Positions 45,900-53,785 of a stretch of DNA of 64,000 nt are shown here, piece by piece. The stretch is taken from contig NZ_PXZM01000029.1 of the NCBI RefSeq assembly GCF_003013395.1, positions 221,748 through 285,747 on the forward strand. Direction: 5' to 3'. Each line of letters opens with the position of its first letter. Position 1 is the first letter of the stretch. The translations under genes and the position numbers were made by a program. The DNA is from Brevibacillus fortis. Its GTDB lineage: Bacteria > Bacillota > Bacilli > Brevibacillales > Brevibacillaceae. The notes below the pieces were generated by a model, which made no database searches, was not told where the DNA came from, and saw only the letters and a list, made by a program, of their open reading frames with translations.

Positions 45900-46433
45900 A
45901 TGGAAACGATCATAGTTGAGCCACGAAAAGGAATTGGGCAGATAACGTTAGGAATGACTAGAGAGGAAGTAAGAAAGTACGCCGAAGCAAATGGTTTGAG
46001 ACTCTTCAATCCAAGGAAAGATTCAACGGCGGTGCAGTCCGTTGGAGATTTCAAGGTAGAGTACGATTCGGAAGATAGAGTTATATTCATAGAACTGTCT
46101 TCTTTTAAGGGTGATCATGATATAACCTGTTTGCTTATGGATATTAATGTGTTTGAGACAAAAGCAGAGGATTTAGTTGAACGAATTGATAAAATTTCTC
46201 CATATGATAGAAATGATTGGGAGTTAGGATATAGTTATACCTTTCATGAATTGGGGCTGGCATTTTGGCGACCATATGTTTTTAGAGATGAGGATATGCA
46301 GCAAGAATGGTTTTTATCCCATGATAAAGAGGAGCAGGAATCCTATTTAAGAGATCAATATTTCAGGACTGTAGCAATAGCAGTGGATGGGTATTGGAAT
46401 AAATCCAAAGAGTCTGTAAAATATTCTGTGTAA
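45900..46433 (+). CDS. Hypothetical cytosolic protein
   Basis: 177 aa from the ATG six bases after GGGAGG. The N-terminal repeat-like beginning G-I-G-Q-I-T-L-G-M-T-R-E-E-V is a pattern seen in several Bacillota proteins of unknown function, some encoded beside toxin loci. Rich in acidic and aromatic residues towards the C-terminus (WELGYSYTF, FWRPYVF). No catalytic motif recognised. It lies inside the putative tRNA-Val-inserted element. Confidence 0.6.
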   Translation: METIIVEPRKGIGQITLGMTREEVRKYAEANGLRLFNPRKDSTAVQSVGDFKVEYDSEDRVIFIELSSFKGDHDITCLLMDINVFETKAEDLVERIDKISPYDRNDWELGYSYTFHELGLAFWRPYVFRDEDMQQEWFLSHDKEEQESYLRDQYFRTVAIAVDGYWNKSKESVKYSV

Positions 46434-46484
46434 ACTCTCAACCTCTAAACTACAATTAGTCTTAGAAAGGTTGGGAGATTTTTT

Positions 46485-46649
46485 ATGATGTCAAAAGAGC
46501 AGATCAAACAGTGGATCAAAGAGAAGAATATGAAGTCTGTGGACGACGTACAGTCGGCTTTGAAGGATTTGTTTGCTGAAACGATCCAAGAAATGCTCGA
46601 AGCAGAAAAAGAAACAGCAAAAACCTTTGGAAAAATAAAAGCGGGGTGA
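46485..46649 (+). pseudogene. N-terminal fragment of an IS256-family transposase
   Basis: 54 codons beginning MMSKEQIKQWIKEKNMKSV and continuing KDLFAETIQEMLEAE, the conserved N-terminus of mutator-type (IS256) transposases; normally H-L-G-Y follows and the protein runs to about 400 aa. Here it departs at once into K-E-T-A-K-T-F-G-K-I-K-A-G and stops. No inverted repeats of the element were found nearby. It is expressed-looking only by accident: a TTTTTT tract of an upstream hairpin precedes it. Confidence 0.8.
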
Positions 46650-46723
46650 AACCCTTGTAACTACGCTGTGACCACGAGGTGTTTTCACTCCCTTTATTAT
46701 TAGAATCAAAAGATTAGAAAAAC

Positions 46724-46757
46724 AAAAAAACCCTTGCGTAGCAAGGGTTTTGAACGT
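46724..46757 (-). terminator. Terminator of the tRNA pair
   Basis: On the minus strand AAAACCCTTGC-TAC-GCAAGGGTTTT followed by TTTG TTTTTC, 10 bases after the tRNA-Val 3' end. Confidence 0.85.
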
Positions 46758-46763
46758 CTTATA

Positions 46764-46783
46764 TATGGTGATCCGGACTGGGT
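46764..46783 (+). repeat. Copy of the direct repeat at the tRNA-Val 3' end
   Basis: Perfect 20-base match to 40111-40130. Bases 46766-46783 are the last 18 bases of the tRNA gene (minus strand), the usual recombination site of tRNA-targeting integrases. Confidence 0.75.
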
Positions 46784-46841
46784 TCGAACCAGCGACCCCC
46801 ACCCTGTCAAGATGGTGCTCTCCCAACTGAGCTACCGGATC
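46766..46841 (-). tRNA. tRNA-Val (GAC)
   Basis: 76 nt including encoded CCA. Acceptor GATCCGG/CCGGATC, D arm GCTC/GAGC, anticodon stem CCATC/GGTGG with loop TTGACAG (anticodon GAC), T arm GCTGG-TTCGAAC-CCAGT with a G-T pair. Transcribed after the CAT tRNA in the same unit. Confidence 0.95.
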
Positions 46842-46867
46842 ATGGGATATGTGTGTGATCGTTTAAA

Positions 46868-46944
46868 TGGTGGGCCCTGTAGGACTCGAACCTACGACCA
46901 ATCGGTTATGAGCCGACCGCTCTGACCAACTGAGCTAAGGGCCC
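46868..46944 (-). tRNA. tRNA with CAT anticodon (Met or lysidine-Ile2)
   Basis: 77 nt with CCA. Acceptor GGGCCCT pairs with AGGGCCC, D arm GCTC/GAGC, anticodon stem GTCGG/CCGAT with loop CTCATAA, T arm CGTAGG-TTCGAGT-CCTACA. The CTCATAA loop occurs both in elongator Met and in Ile2 tRNAs, so the charged amino acid is not decided here. Confidence 0.93.
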
Positions 46945-47366
46945 GAATCGTATCGGACGTCGATCACATTTATTACTATACAGCATCGTAAAATGGATTT
47001 CAAGAGCAAATGAATAATTTCTTGTAAAAATTTTCACTCCTACCAAAAGAACACTAAGAAACCCAGTGAAATCAGGCTTGTTTTTACCTTGTAAAAAGTC
47101 TAGACCATCTCATTTCAGCTACGTGTCGCTACCAAACCCTCAACAAAAAAGCCATTCCCCACCGCTGCTGCCCACATTCCCCTACAAAATCTTGGGGATA
47201 GCATACATGCTGGCATGATCGCATCACATCATCCATGACTACATCAAGCATATGAACTACATCGGTGAAGAATTGGCTCCTGCTGTTTAAGACGACCCTA
47301 TAGAGGATAAAGCAAACAAGATAATTAGGTAACGATCGAAACAAATTTCCTCATCCCAAACCTAAC
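46945..47366. other. Intergenic region, no convincing gene
   Basis: Upstream of the tRNA pair (so their promoter should lie in the first 100 bases, though I see no clear -35/-10) and downstream of pgpA. Near 47220-47290 a short plus-strand stretch reads H-D-Y-I-K-H-M-N-Y-I-G-E-E-L before a stop, which may be the tail of a lost gene. Confidence 0.45.
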
Positions 47367-47960
47367 CTACCCCGCCTGCTCTGTCCCTTTCCCTTTCTCC
47401 TCGACACGCAGCTCTGCTTCCTGTTGCTTCAACGCCTCACTTCGTGCCAACTCCGCCTCCTGCTCATCTCTCATCCGATGTGCCATCCGGCTAGACGCAT
47501 TGGCTGCCACACTCGCCACGAGGTCGTCCAAGAATGTATGCACACGACCCTCTCCCGACTTTGTATCCAGCCTTTTAATCACCCCGACCTTGTGCTTATC
47601 CAAATGTCCAAAGGTGGTCACCGCGATACTTCCATATCCAAATACGGAACCTAGCGCCAGTGTTTCGTCGCATCCAAACAGTCCTTCATCTGATGCGATG
47701 ATGGATTGGAGCGGCTCAGACAAGAGGCCTTTCTCTGCTAACGTATCCAACTCAACGCCAACCAGGATGGCGTGCTGCATTTCCCTTTTTTCCAAGACCG
47801 CTTTCACGCTCTCGATGCACTGCGCCATCGTGAGATCTGGATGGTAAGGCGATTGCATGAGATACACGATCTCTGCGATATCATCCAACGTCACTCCGCG
47901 TTCTGCCAAACGTGCGAGAGCAGCGTTTCTGACTTCGATGCTGTGTACTTGCTTCTTCAT
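47367..47960 (-). CDS. pgpA: Phosphatidylglycerophosphatase A (YutG-like)
   Basis: Dephosphorylates phosphatidylglycerophosphate in phospholipid synthesis. 197 aa, slightly longer than Bacillus YutG because of a charged C-terminal tail after RMAHRMRDEQE. Family features: ERGVTLDDIAEIVYLMQ, YHPDLTMAQC, ILVGVELDTLAEKGLL, DEGLFGCDETLALGSV and the acidic TFLDDLVA. The ATG at 47960 matches the family start (MKKQVHSIEVRNAAL); GGAAGGGG is about 11 bases upstream. Frames opening earlier add residues unlike the family. Single gene, divergent from yjcH. Confidence 0.85.
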   Translation of the reverse strand: MKKQVHSIEVRNAALARLAERGVTLDDIAEIVYLMQSPYHPDLTMAQCIESVKAVLEKREMQHAILVGVELDTLAEKGLLSEPLQSIIASDEGLFGCDETLALGSVFGYGSIAVTTFGHLDKHKVGVIKRLDTKSGEGRVHTFLDDLVASVAANASSRMAHRMRDEQEAELARSEALKQQEAELRVEEKGKGTEQAG

Positions 47961-48140
47961 ATAAGAGACAACCCCTTCCACAAATCGAGTGAAGTCGTTT
48001 CCTACCATAGTATCACACGCTGACCAAATTGCGACAATCTTTCGCCCACAGCCTGACTGAAGCTGCACCCAAACTGTTGGGCATGCCCGCTCGCTCCTGT
48101 ATAATAATGAAAGGAATATCCCAATAAGGAGGACAACGCA

Positions 48141-48845
48141 GTGGCCCTTGAGGAAATAATCCTGGAAAGCCGGTATTTGGGGACGCCGGAAAAGCTGATT
48201 GTCTACACACCCCTACGTTACTCGCCACTCTACTCGTATCCAGTCCTCTACGTACAGGATGGAGAAGATTACTTGGCAATGGGCAGACTGGCTTCTTTGC
48301 TGGATCAATTGAATGGTGACAAAGAATTGCCTGATATCATCGCTGTCTTTCTCCCTGTCGAGAAAAGCAAACGGAACGATCGTTATCATCCGGATGGCAA
48401 GGAGCATATGGCCTACCGTCGCTTCCTCGCCGATGAAGTCGTGAGCTATGTCGATACGCATTACTCCACACATCCTTTGGGAAACGCACGAACACTTCTT
48501 GGCGAATCATTGGGCGGGGTTGTCTCTCTGTTCACTTCTCTTAACTATCCGCATACGTTTGGACAAGTTGCCTGCCAGTCTATTGCCATGGACGCCAAGT
48601 TAAATCGTCTGGTAGCTGACGCTGACTTTTCCGTACCGCAAACCTTCTATTTGGAAATCGGGACGGAGGAGACGGCCGTAAGTACGGGCCGCGGTACACT
48701 GAATCTTCTTGCGGCCAATGAGGAATTGCGCGAGATTTTAAGCACGAAAAAAGCCACCCTCGTTTATGAAACGTTTGAGGGTGACCATACGTGGGGCCAC
48801 TGGCAGCGTAATCTACCGCGTATGCTTAAGACGCTTTACGGGTAA
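48141..48845 (+). CDS. yjcH: Putative esterase (YjcH-like)
   Basis: 234 aa alpha/beta-hydrolase of the enterobactin-esterase/antigen-85 fold group. Nucleophile elbow LLGESLGGVVS, C-terminal GDHTWGHW with the catalytic histidine; YVQDGEDYLAMG is the typical oxyanion region. GTG start eight bases after AAGGAGG. The order yjcH-yjcG-yjcF is the reverse listing of the Bacillus subtilis neighbours. Substrate unknown. Confidence 0.88.
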   Translation: MALEEIILESRYLGTPEKLIVYTPLRYSPLYSYPVLYVQDGEDYLAMGRLASLLDQLNGDKELPDIIAVFLPVEKSKRNDRYHPDGKEHMAYRRFLADEVVSYVDTHYSTHPLGNARTLLGESLGGVVSLFTSLNYPHTFGQVACQSIAMDAKLNRLVADADFSVPQTFYLEIGTEETAVSTGRGTLNLLAANEELREILSTKKATLVYETFEGDHTWGHWQRNLPRMLKTLYG

Positions 48846-48847
48846 AC

Positions 48848-49006
48848 TTACCGTGGCTGTTCTTCTTGTGGACCTTCATCCTTGATAGTCGATACGAGTG
48901 CCTCTTCGAATTCTCCTTTTCGTATCGCGGTCAAAATGGTGAAGGTCAGCACAGACAGTAGAAGCAGAACGAGAAAAATGAATGTGATCATCATTGCCGT
49001 ATACAT
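48848..49006 (-). CDS. Short single-pass membrane protein
   Basis: 52 aa: hydrophobic helix 4-27 followed by a charged tail (RKGEFEEALVS ... EEQPR). GGAGGTG is nine bases before the ATG, which makes a real gene likely. It sits antisense between yjcH and yjcG. Function unknown. Confidence 0.65.
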   Translation of the reverse strand: MYTAMMITFIFLVLLLLSVLTFTILTAIRKGEFEEALVSTIKDEGPQEEQPR

Positions 49007-49151
49007 ACAGTGCGGCACCTCCTTGCACTACACAGTCTTTCCTTTGGCACAAGGAATATACGGACCCACGCTTAACATTACACAAATGAAGAATTTTCTG
49101 TTAAAATAAGATCTTGTAGAGCATGATAGATAGTAAGGAGGAGTGGTTCTG

Positions 49152-49661
49152 ATGATGTACAGTATCGTAATATTCCCATCTAGCAAGGTGCAAGAAGTAG
49201 CCAACTCTTACCGGAAACGTTATGACCCGGGCTATGCTTTGGTTCCTCCGTATATCCGTTTGAAGGAAGCCTTTGAGCTGGACGAAGCCAAGTTGCCTGA
49301 ACTGGTGGGCCATCTGGAGCAGGTTGCCTCCTCTACCGACAGCTTTTCGGCTCAGTTCCATCGGGTATCTACTTTCCACCCTACCACCAACGTGATCTAT
49401 TTGGCTGTGCAAAACAAAGAACCATTTAACGAGCTGCATCAAAAGATTGCCAATCAGTGTGTGAATGAAAAAGAAACCTATGCATACGTACCGCATCTGA
49501 CCATCGGGCGCGACCTGTCCGACGATGAGCTGCGGGATGTAACCGGCCAACTGAGCATGGCAAAAATCGATTTGAACAGCGAGATTGATCGCTTCCACTT
49601 GGTTTATCAACTCGAGGATGGCATCTGGAGCGTTTACCAGACCTTCCTTCTCAAAAAATAA
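49152..49661 (+). CDS. yjcG: YjcG-like 2H phosphoesterase (2'-5' RNA ligase superfamily)
   Basis: About 169 aa. The second H-x-T motif is intact (VPHLTIGRDLSDDE), but at the first the expected P-P-H-x-T-L is P-P-Y-I-R-L (near residue 30), so one catalytic His and its Thr are missing. The rest matches the YjcG family (SYRKRYDPGYALVPP at the start, FHLVYQLEDGIWSVY at the end). AAGGAGG precedes; ATG 49152 chosen over GTG 49143, which is too close to the site. Probably followed by yjcF after a hairpin. Confidence 0.85.
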   Translation: MMYSIVIFPSSKVQEVANSYRKRYDPGYALVPPYIRLKEAFELDEAKLPELVGHLEQVASSTDSFSAQFHRVSTFHPTTNVIYLAVQNKEPFNELHQKIANQCVNEKETYAYVPHLTIGRDLSDDELRDVTGQLSMAKIDLNSEIDRFHLVYQLEDGIWSVYQTFLLKK

Positions 49662-49682
49662 ACACCCCCCCTCAATCACCAA

Positions 49683-49720
49683 CCCTCCCTGCGTATCTGT
49701 CGTAGGGAGGGATATTTTCT
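49683..49720 (+). terminator. Hairpin between yjcG and yjcF
   Basis: CCCTCCCT ... AGGGAGGG with 13-base loop, then ATATTTTCT. Probably a partial terminator. Confidence 0.6.
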
Positions 49721-49738
49721 AACAAAGGACGAATTCCG

Positions 49739-50194
49739 ATGAACCTGCAAACCTACCAGATCCAAAAAGTCACCACTGAACAAGAGTTGGCGGATGCCCT
49801 GTCCGTACGCCGAGTCGTATTCATCGAGGAACAGGAAGTGCCAGAAGACCTGGAAATAGATGAGCATGATACATTGGATAGCGGGACGATTCATTTTGTA
49901 GTCTACCGCGAAGGAAATCCAGTGGGGGCAAGCCGTCTCCGTACCTACGCACCTGGGGTAGGAAAAATTGAACGGGTAGCGGTTGCCAAAACAGAACGCG
50001 GTACCGGACTGGGCCGCCAAATCATGCTCGCGATGGAAGAGCTGGCCAAACAACACGGGTATGACAGCCTGAAGCTGAGCGCCCAGACGCAGGCCCAACA
50101 ATTTTATGAAAAGCTCGGTTATCAAGCATTTGGCGACTTATTTGACGATGCGGGTATCGAGCATATTGCGATGGTTAAATCCATTCGCGAATAA
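49739..50194 (+). CDS. yjcF: GNAT family N-acetyltransferase (YjcF-like)
   Basis: 151 aa. Acetyl-CoA-binding motif A reads KIERVAVAKTERGTGLGRQIM with the R-G-x-G-L-G loop; motif B contains SAQTQAQQFYEKLGY. It begins with LSVRRVVFIEEQEVPEDLE, typical of the YjcF/ElaA-like group. AAAGGA is nine bases before the ATG. Substrate not identified. Confidence 0.9.
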   Translation: MNLQTYQIQKVTTEQELADALSVRRVVFIEEQEVPEDLEIDEHDTLDSGTIHFVVYREGNPVGASRLRTYAPGVGKIERVAVAKTERGTGLGRQIMLAMEELAKQHGYDSLKLSAQTQAQQFYEKLGYQAFGDLFDDAGIEHIAMVKSIRE

Positions 50195-50229
50195 AAAAAG
50201 CTGCGTGTAGCCCTATTCCCTCAGCGGAA

Positions 50230-50285
50230 AAACACCCTCGTTTTCGCTATGATCATCATGCGAAGCGAGGGTGTTTTTCATTTCA
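50230..50285 (+). terminator. Terminator after yjcF
   Basis: ACACCCTCG...TTCGC-tatgatcatcat-GCGAA...CGAGGGTGT followed by TTTTTCATTT; a long, nearly perfect stem with A/T ends usable in both directions. Confidence 0.85.
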
Positions 50286-50452
50286 ACAAACACTCAAATC
50301 ACCAGCTTGTGTATGGGAGGAACTCCGTCGCCGTTATGTTTGCCGTACCAGATCACAGCAGACATGAACAAGGAGTGCTTCTTGACACATCATCACCCGG
50401 TGGAATAACATGAAAGCAGAAACATACGATGCCGTATCTTTTGAGGTGAACC

Positions 50453-50968
50453 ATGCAATACGTACGTGAAGATTGGATTCGGGCAGGGCTCGATATGTTG
50501 GCTGAAGCAGGCATTGACGCTGTTCGTGTGGAACCTCTCGCCAGAAAACTGAAGATCAGCAAAGGAAGCTTTTATCATCACTTTCAAGATCGTCAAGCGC
50601 TACTGGACGCCATGATCGATTATTGGGAGGAGCATGCGACGGAGCGGATCATTCGGGCGCCACACTCGGACAACATGTCGTTGGAACAACTGCTGTCGAG
50701 CGTTTTTAGCAGTGAGCGAAAAATCGAAGCTGCAATATACAACTGGGCGAAACAGCATCCTGCCCTTTCCAAACGTCTTGTGGAAATCGAGAAACGCAGA
50801 ATCGGCTTCGTCGCCTCTTTGTATGAGAAAAAAGGATTGGGTCCCGCTGATGCAAAGGCACGCGCACAGTTTGCGTACCTCCTCTATATTGGTTGGCTCG
50901 TGCGAAGAGAGCTAGAAGCGCCTTTTGACATGTCCGCGCCCTTGCATCATTTTATGACTTGGAGTTGA
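50453..50968 (+). CDS. TetR family transcriptional regulator
   Basis: 171 aa. N-terminal helix-turn-helix: GIDAVRVEPLARKLKISKGS then FYHHFQDRQALLDAMI, followed by an all-helical ligand domain ending in a TetR_C-like region. It probably controls itself and the downstream DUF3995 membrane protein, 105 bases away on the same strand. The inducer is unknown. Confidence 0.9.
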   Translation: MQYVREDWIRAGLDMLAEAGIDAVRVEPLARKLKISKGSFYHHFQDRQALLDAMIDYWEEHATERIIRAPHSDNMSLEQLLSSVFSSERKIEAAIYNWAKQHPALSKRLVEIEKRRIGFVASLYEKKGLGPADAKARAQFAYLLYIGWLVRRELEAPFDMSAPLHHFMTWS

Positions 50969-51073
50969 TACCTCTCCTGCCTGACAGACTACCTGCGCAG
51001 GAATTTTTTCACCCAAAACATACGGATGCGTATCTTCTGCAAATATCCTTACGAATCAGTAGGAGGTTTTCCC

Positions 51074-51496
51074 ATGACGCATGTTTTCTCCATCTCATCT
51101 GCTGTCTTCTTAGCCATCGTATCCTTGCTGCATGTTTATTGGGCACTCGGAGGAAAATGGGGCACGGATTCCGTCATTCCCACAACAGCCGATCATTCAC
51201 GTCGGACATTTTCACCTCGGAGAGGCGGTACGATCGCCGTTGCCTGCTTGCTATTTTGTGCCTTTTACATTTTGCTCGCCCAGAGCGGTTATCTCTCGCC
51301 CATAATAGCCCCTTCTTTGATTCGATGGGGATGCATGCTCTGTGCAGCTGTGTTTATCCTGCGAGCAGTGGGAGACTTCAACTACATTGGCTTTTTTAAA
51401 AAAGTGAAAAATACGAAGTTTGCCCGTCAAGATACGGTATTGTTTAGCCCTCTATGCTTGTGGTTAGGGATATCATTTCTACTGGCATTGTTTTAA
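51074..51496 (+). CDS. DUF3995 family membrane protein
   Basis: 140 aa with four hydrophobic segments. SLLHVYWALGGKWGTDSVIP near the N-terminus and GDFNYIGFFKKVKNTKFA near the C-terminus are the hallmarks of the DUF3995 family. Start at ATG 51074, seven bases after AGGAGG. Function unknown; the preceding TetR gene may regulate it. Confidence 0.85.
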   Translation: MTHVFSISSAVFLAIVSLLHVYWALGGKWGTDSVIPTTADHSRRTFSPRRGGTIAVACLLFCAFYILLAQSGYLSPIIAPSLIRWGCMLCAAVFILRAVGDFNYIGFFKKVKNTKFARQDTVLFSPLCLWLGISFLLALF

Positions 51497-51499
51497 GTT

Positions 51500-51535
51500 C
51501 ACAAAAACCCTCTTCCCGTAAAAGAGAAGAGGGTC
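51500..51535 (-). terminator. Convergent terminator
   Basis: Minus strand: ACCCTCTTC-tcttttacgg-GAAGAGGGT then TTTTG. It serves the PHP gene and, read on the other strand, the DUF3995 gene. Confidence 0.8.
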
Positions 51536-51557
51536 GCTTACTTTCCGTATAAATGAA

Positions 51558-52403
51558 TTACGCCTTCCGCTTTGCCGCAATCGCACGTAGCTGTTCAACA
51601 GCATCCATCGCTGCCGTATGAGAGCCAAGCATCGCATGAAACGGCTCCTCTCCACGCCAGCCATGAAAATCAGAACCGCCTGTTTCAACAAGTCCGTATT
51701 GTCCTGCCCACTTGCTGTAACGCATTTTTTGTACCTCATCGTTGTCCGGGTGATTGACTTCTATCCCGTCCAATCCGAATACGATCAACTCCTGCACAAG
51801 CTCATCATCGTCATACAGCCCCGGATGAGCGAGCACCGCCACTCCGCCAGCCTCTTTGATCAACGTGATTGCTTCCTGCGGGGTAATACGTGGAGGATTG
51901 ACATAAGCCGCTCCCCCTTTGCCCAAGTACTTATCGAAGGCCTCCGCAATCGTAGACACGACGCCCAGCTCCATCAGTTCTTCAGCAATATGCGGTCGCC
52001 CGATGTTTTTATCCATGCCCTGCTTGCGGCGGTATACCTTTTCCAATGAAATGTCGATACCGAGCTCCTGCAACCGTGCTATCAGCAGTTGGTTACGCTC
52101 ATGTCTTGTCTCTCGCAAACGGAATAGACGCTCTTCAAAAGCTGGGTTATCATATGGGACAAAATAGCCGAGAACGTGAATGTCCTGCCCCTTCCCTACA
52201 GAGCTCACTTCGACTCCCGGAATGATTTCCACACCGAGTGCGCGAGCAGCCTCGATTGCTTCTGGAATCCCTGCTACCGTGTCGTGATCCGTGATCGCCA
52301 GTGCAGCAAGTCCGGCCTCCTTGGCCAAACGTACGTTTTCTGCTGGCTCGCAGGTGCCGTCTGACGCTTTTGTATGTGTATGCAAATCTGCCATAAGTTG
52401 CAT
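51558..52403 (-). CDS. PHP-domain phosphoesterase (TrpH/RNase AM-like)
   Basis: 281 aa. Metal-binding PHP motifs in order: DLHTHTKASDG, ITDHDT, PGVEVS, a mid HIAEELME and AHPG, and GGSDFHG. These belong to the stand-alone PHP enzymes that hydrolyse 3',5'-nucleoside bisphosphate or trim RNA 5' ends. Start set at ATG 52403 with AAGGAG in the preceding 14 bases; an open frame of 41 codons further upstream has no site. Confidence 0.9.
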   Translation of the reverse strand: MQLMADLHTHTKASDGTCEPAENVRLAKEAGLAALAITDHDTVAGIPEAIEAARALGVEIIPGVEVSSVGKGQDIHVLGYFVPYDNPAFEERLFRLRETRHERNQLLIARLQELGIDISLEKVYRRKQGMDKNIGRPHIAEELMELGVVSTIAEAFDKYLGKGGAAYVNPPRITPQEAITLIKEAGGVAVLAHPGLYDDDELVQELIVFGLDGIEVNHPDNDEVQKMRYSKWAGQYGLVETGGSDFHGWRGEEPFHAMLGSHTAAMDAVEQLRAIAAKRKA

Positions 52404-52509
52404 CCTCTTCCACTCCTTCTTTTCTTTTTCTACAAGTCTGAAATGGTATTGCCGTACATAGTATGAGACTAAGCTTGATTTCTCAATGGTTAAACCGAGG
52501 AGGATGTCC

Positions 52510-52872
52510 ATGCGGTTAAAAAACAAGACCCTTACCGGTGTTGTTCAGCCCCTCTCCTATGTTGACAAAATGCTTCGGCAACAAGGCTTTCATCGATCAG
52601 GCGGGGACAGTATGCCTACATACGATGTCGTCATGTACGATTCCGCCAGCAGCAGCGCGTATTTTTTGCGCATCCCTACGAACTACACCAGCACGACAAC
52701 CGGAAAAGGGGAACTGAATGTCAAACTGGGTCATCCGTATTTGGAAGCAAAGTTCTATATGAACACCTCATCCGAAGAAATTTTTTTCATTCCCAAGGCC
52801 GTCCGCGAGGCTGCAGAGCATAAGCTAGCAGAAATCGCCGATTACCTTTCTGCTCCCTCCGCTCCATCCTGA
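52510..52872 (+). CDS. Small conserved protein, YugN-like
   Basis: 120 aa. The pattern YVDKMLRQQGFHRSGGDSMPTY, AYFLRIPTNYT, ELNVKLGHPYLEAKFY and a helical C-terminus resembles the YugN-like family of Bacilli. AGGAGG is six bases before the ATG at 52510. Its 3' end overlaps by 31 bases with the convergent MBL gene. Role unknown. Confidence 0.7.
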   Translation: MRLKNKTLTGVVQPLSYVDKMLRQQGFHRSGGDSMPTYDVVMYDSASSSAYFLRIPTNYTSTTTGKGELNVKLGHPYLEAKFYMNTSSEEIFFIPKAVREAAEHKLAEIADYLSAPSAPS

Positions 52873-53771
52873 ACGATTTTCCACAACCACCGATTATGTT
52901 CAAACCGGTAAGCCACCCTCTTTGTTTTCTGAAGCCCGACCATGTACCCCATAAAGGCTGTTCGAAACAGGACGTAGCTCGAAGCATTCTCTATGGAAAT
53001 GTGTAAACGCTCACACAGGAGAGTGAATGCCTCTTCTGGTGTTCTCTCCTCTACTAAAATGGCTTCGATCACCGAGAAAATCCGCTCATGCCAAGCAATA
53101 TTTTTGTTCACGGCATCTTGAGAGGTGGTGGTATATGCTCCGTGCCCAGGTAAGTATCCCCTGTATCTGGTAGCAAGCAGTTTATGGAGGCTGAGTAGAG
53201 TCTCATAGGCATCCACAAGAAACGGCAGCTTGTGCTTTTCCAAAACCTCTTCGCCTAAATAACTGTCGGCAGCAAAGCAAATCTCGTCACAAACAACACC
53301 GACCTGTTGCCAGCTATGCCCCGGCAGAGAAAGGATAAAGAAAGGTACGCCAGCAATTTCGATCCTTTCATCCAGTGGAAGGAGGTGGTCCACCCGAGAA
53401 GGCTGCGCCAGCAAAAACTTGTTTTTGAGATCCTCAAGCGGTGCTGCACCCATGTTCAAGTAAATGGGTTCAAGTATGGGGTTCCGAATGATCGCCTCTT
53501 CCAGCGGTGGCGCATAGACCTTTGCTTCGGGCCAGCATCCGAGCAAGTAGGCGTTGCCACCGAAATGGTCGGCATGAGAGTGTGTTTGAATGATTGCACA
53601 CAAGGGCTGGGCGATAGCGTCCAGTCCTTTTTTGATTTTTTTGGCGTTTTGGGTATCCAGACCAGAATCTATCAGGATCGCCCCACGCTCACCAATGACG
53701 AGGCCTATGTTAACATGACCGGGAAAATAGCCGACACGCTCCGTTATCATTTGAAATGCTTGTCCAGACAA
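52842..53771 (-). CDS. Metallo-beta-lactamase-fold hydrolase
   Basis: 309 aa from a TTG six bases after GAGGGG. Metal site QTHSHADHFGGNAYLL, then LPGHSWQQVGV and CFAADSYLGEE, and a far LPGHGAY histidine; the full set for a binuclear MBL hydrolase. The C-terminal 90 residues form an extra helical region (WLWKIVQDG). It is in tandem with the preceding YitT gene (14 bases). The substrate is unknown; glyoxalase II-like or quorum-signal-type activity cannot be inferred safely. Confidence 0.88.
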   Translation of the reverse strand: MSGQAFQMITERVGYFPGHVNIGLVIGERGAILIDSGLDTQNAKKIKKGLDAIAQPLCAIIQTHSHADHFGGNAYLLGCWPEAKVYAPPLEEAIIRNPILEPIYLNMGAAPLEDLKNKFLLAQPSRVDHLLPLDERIEIAGVPFFILSLPGHSWQQVGVVCDEICFAADSYLGEEVLEKHKLPFLVDAYETLLSLHKLLATRYRGYLPGHGAYTTTSQDAVNKNIAWHERIFSVIEAILVEERTPEEAFTLLCERLHISIENASSYVLFRTAFMGYMVGLQKTKRVAYRFEHNRWLWKIVQDGAEGAER

Positions 53772-53785
53772 AGAAGCCCCTCATT

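Noticed and set aside
47220..47290. Short plus-strand stretch ending HMNYIGEELAPAV
   Set aside because: It might be the tail of a lost gene, but it is stopped upstream and too short to assign.
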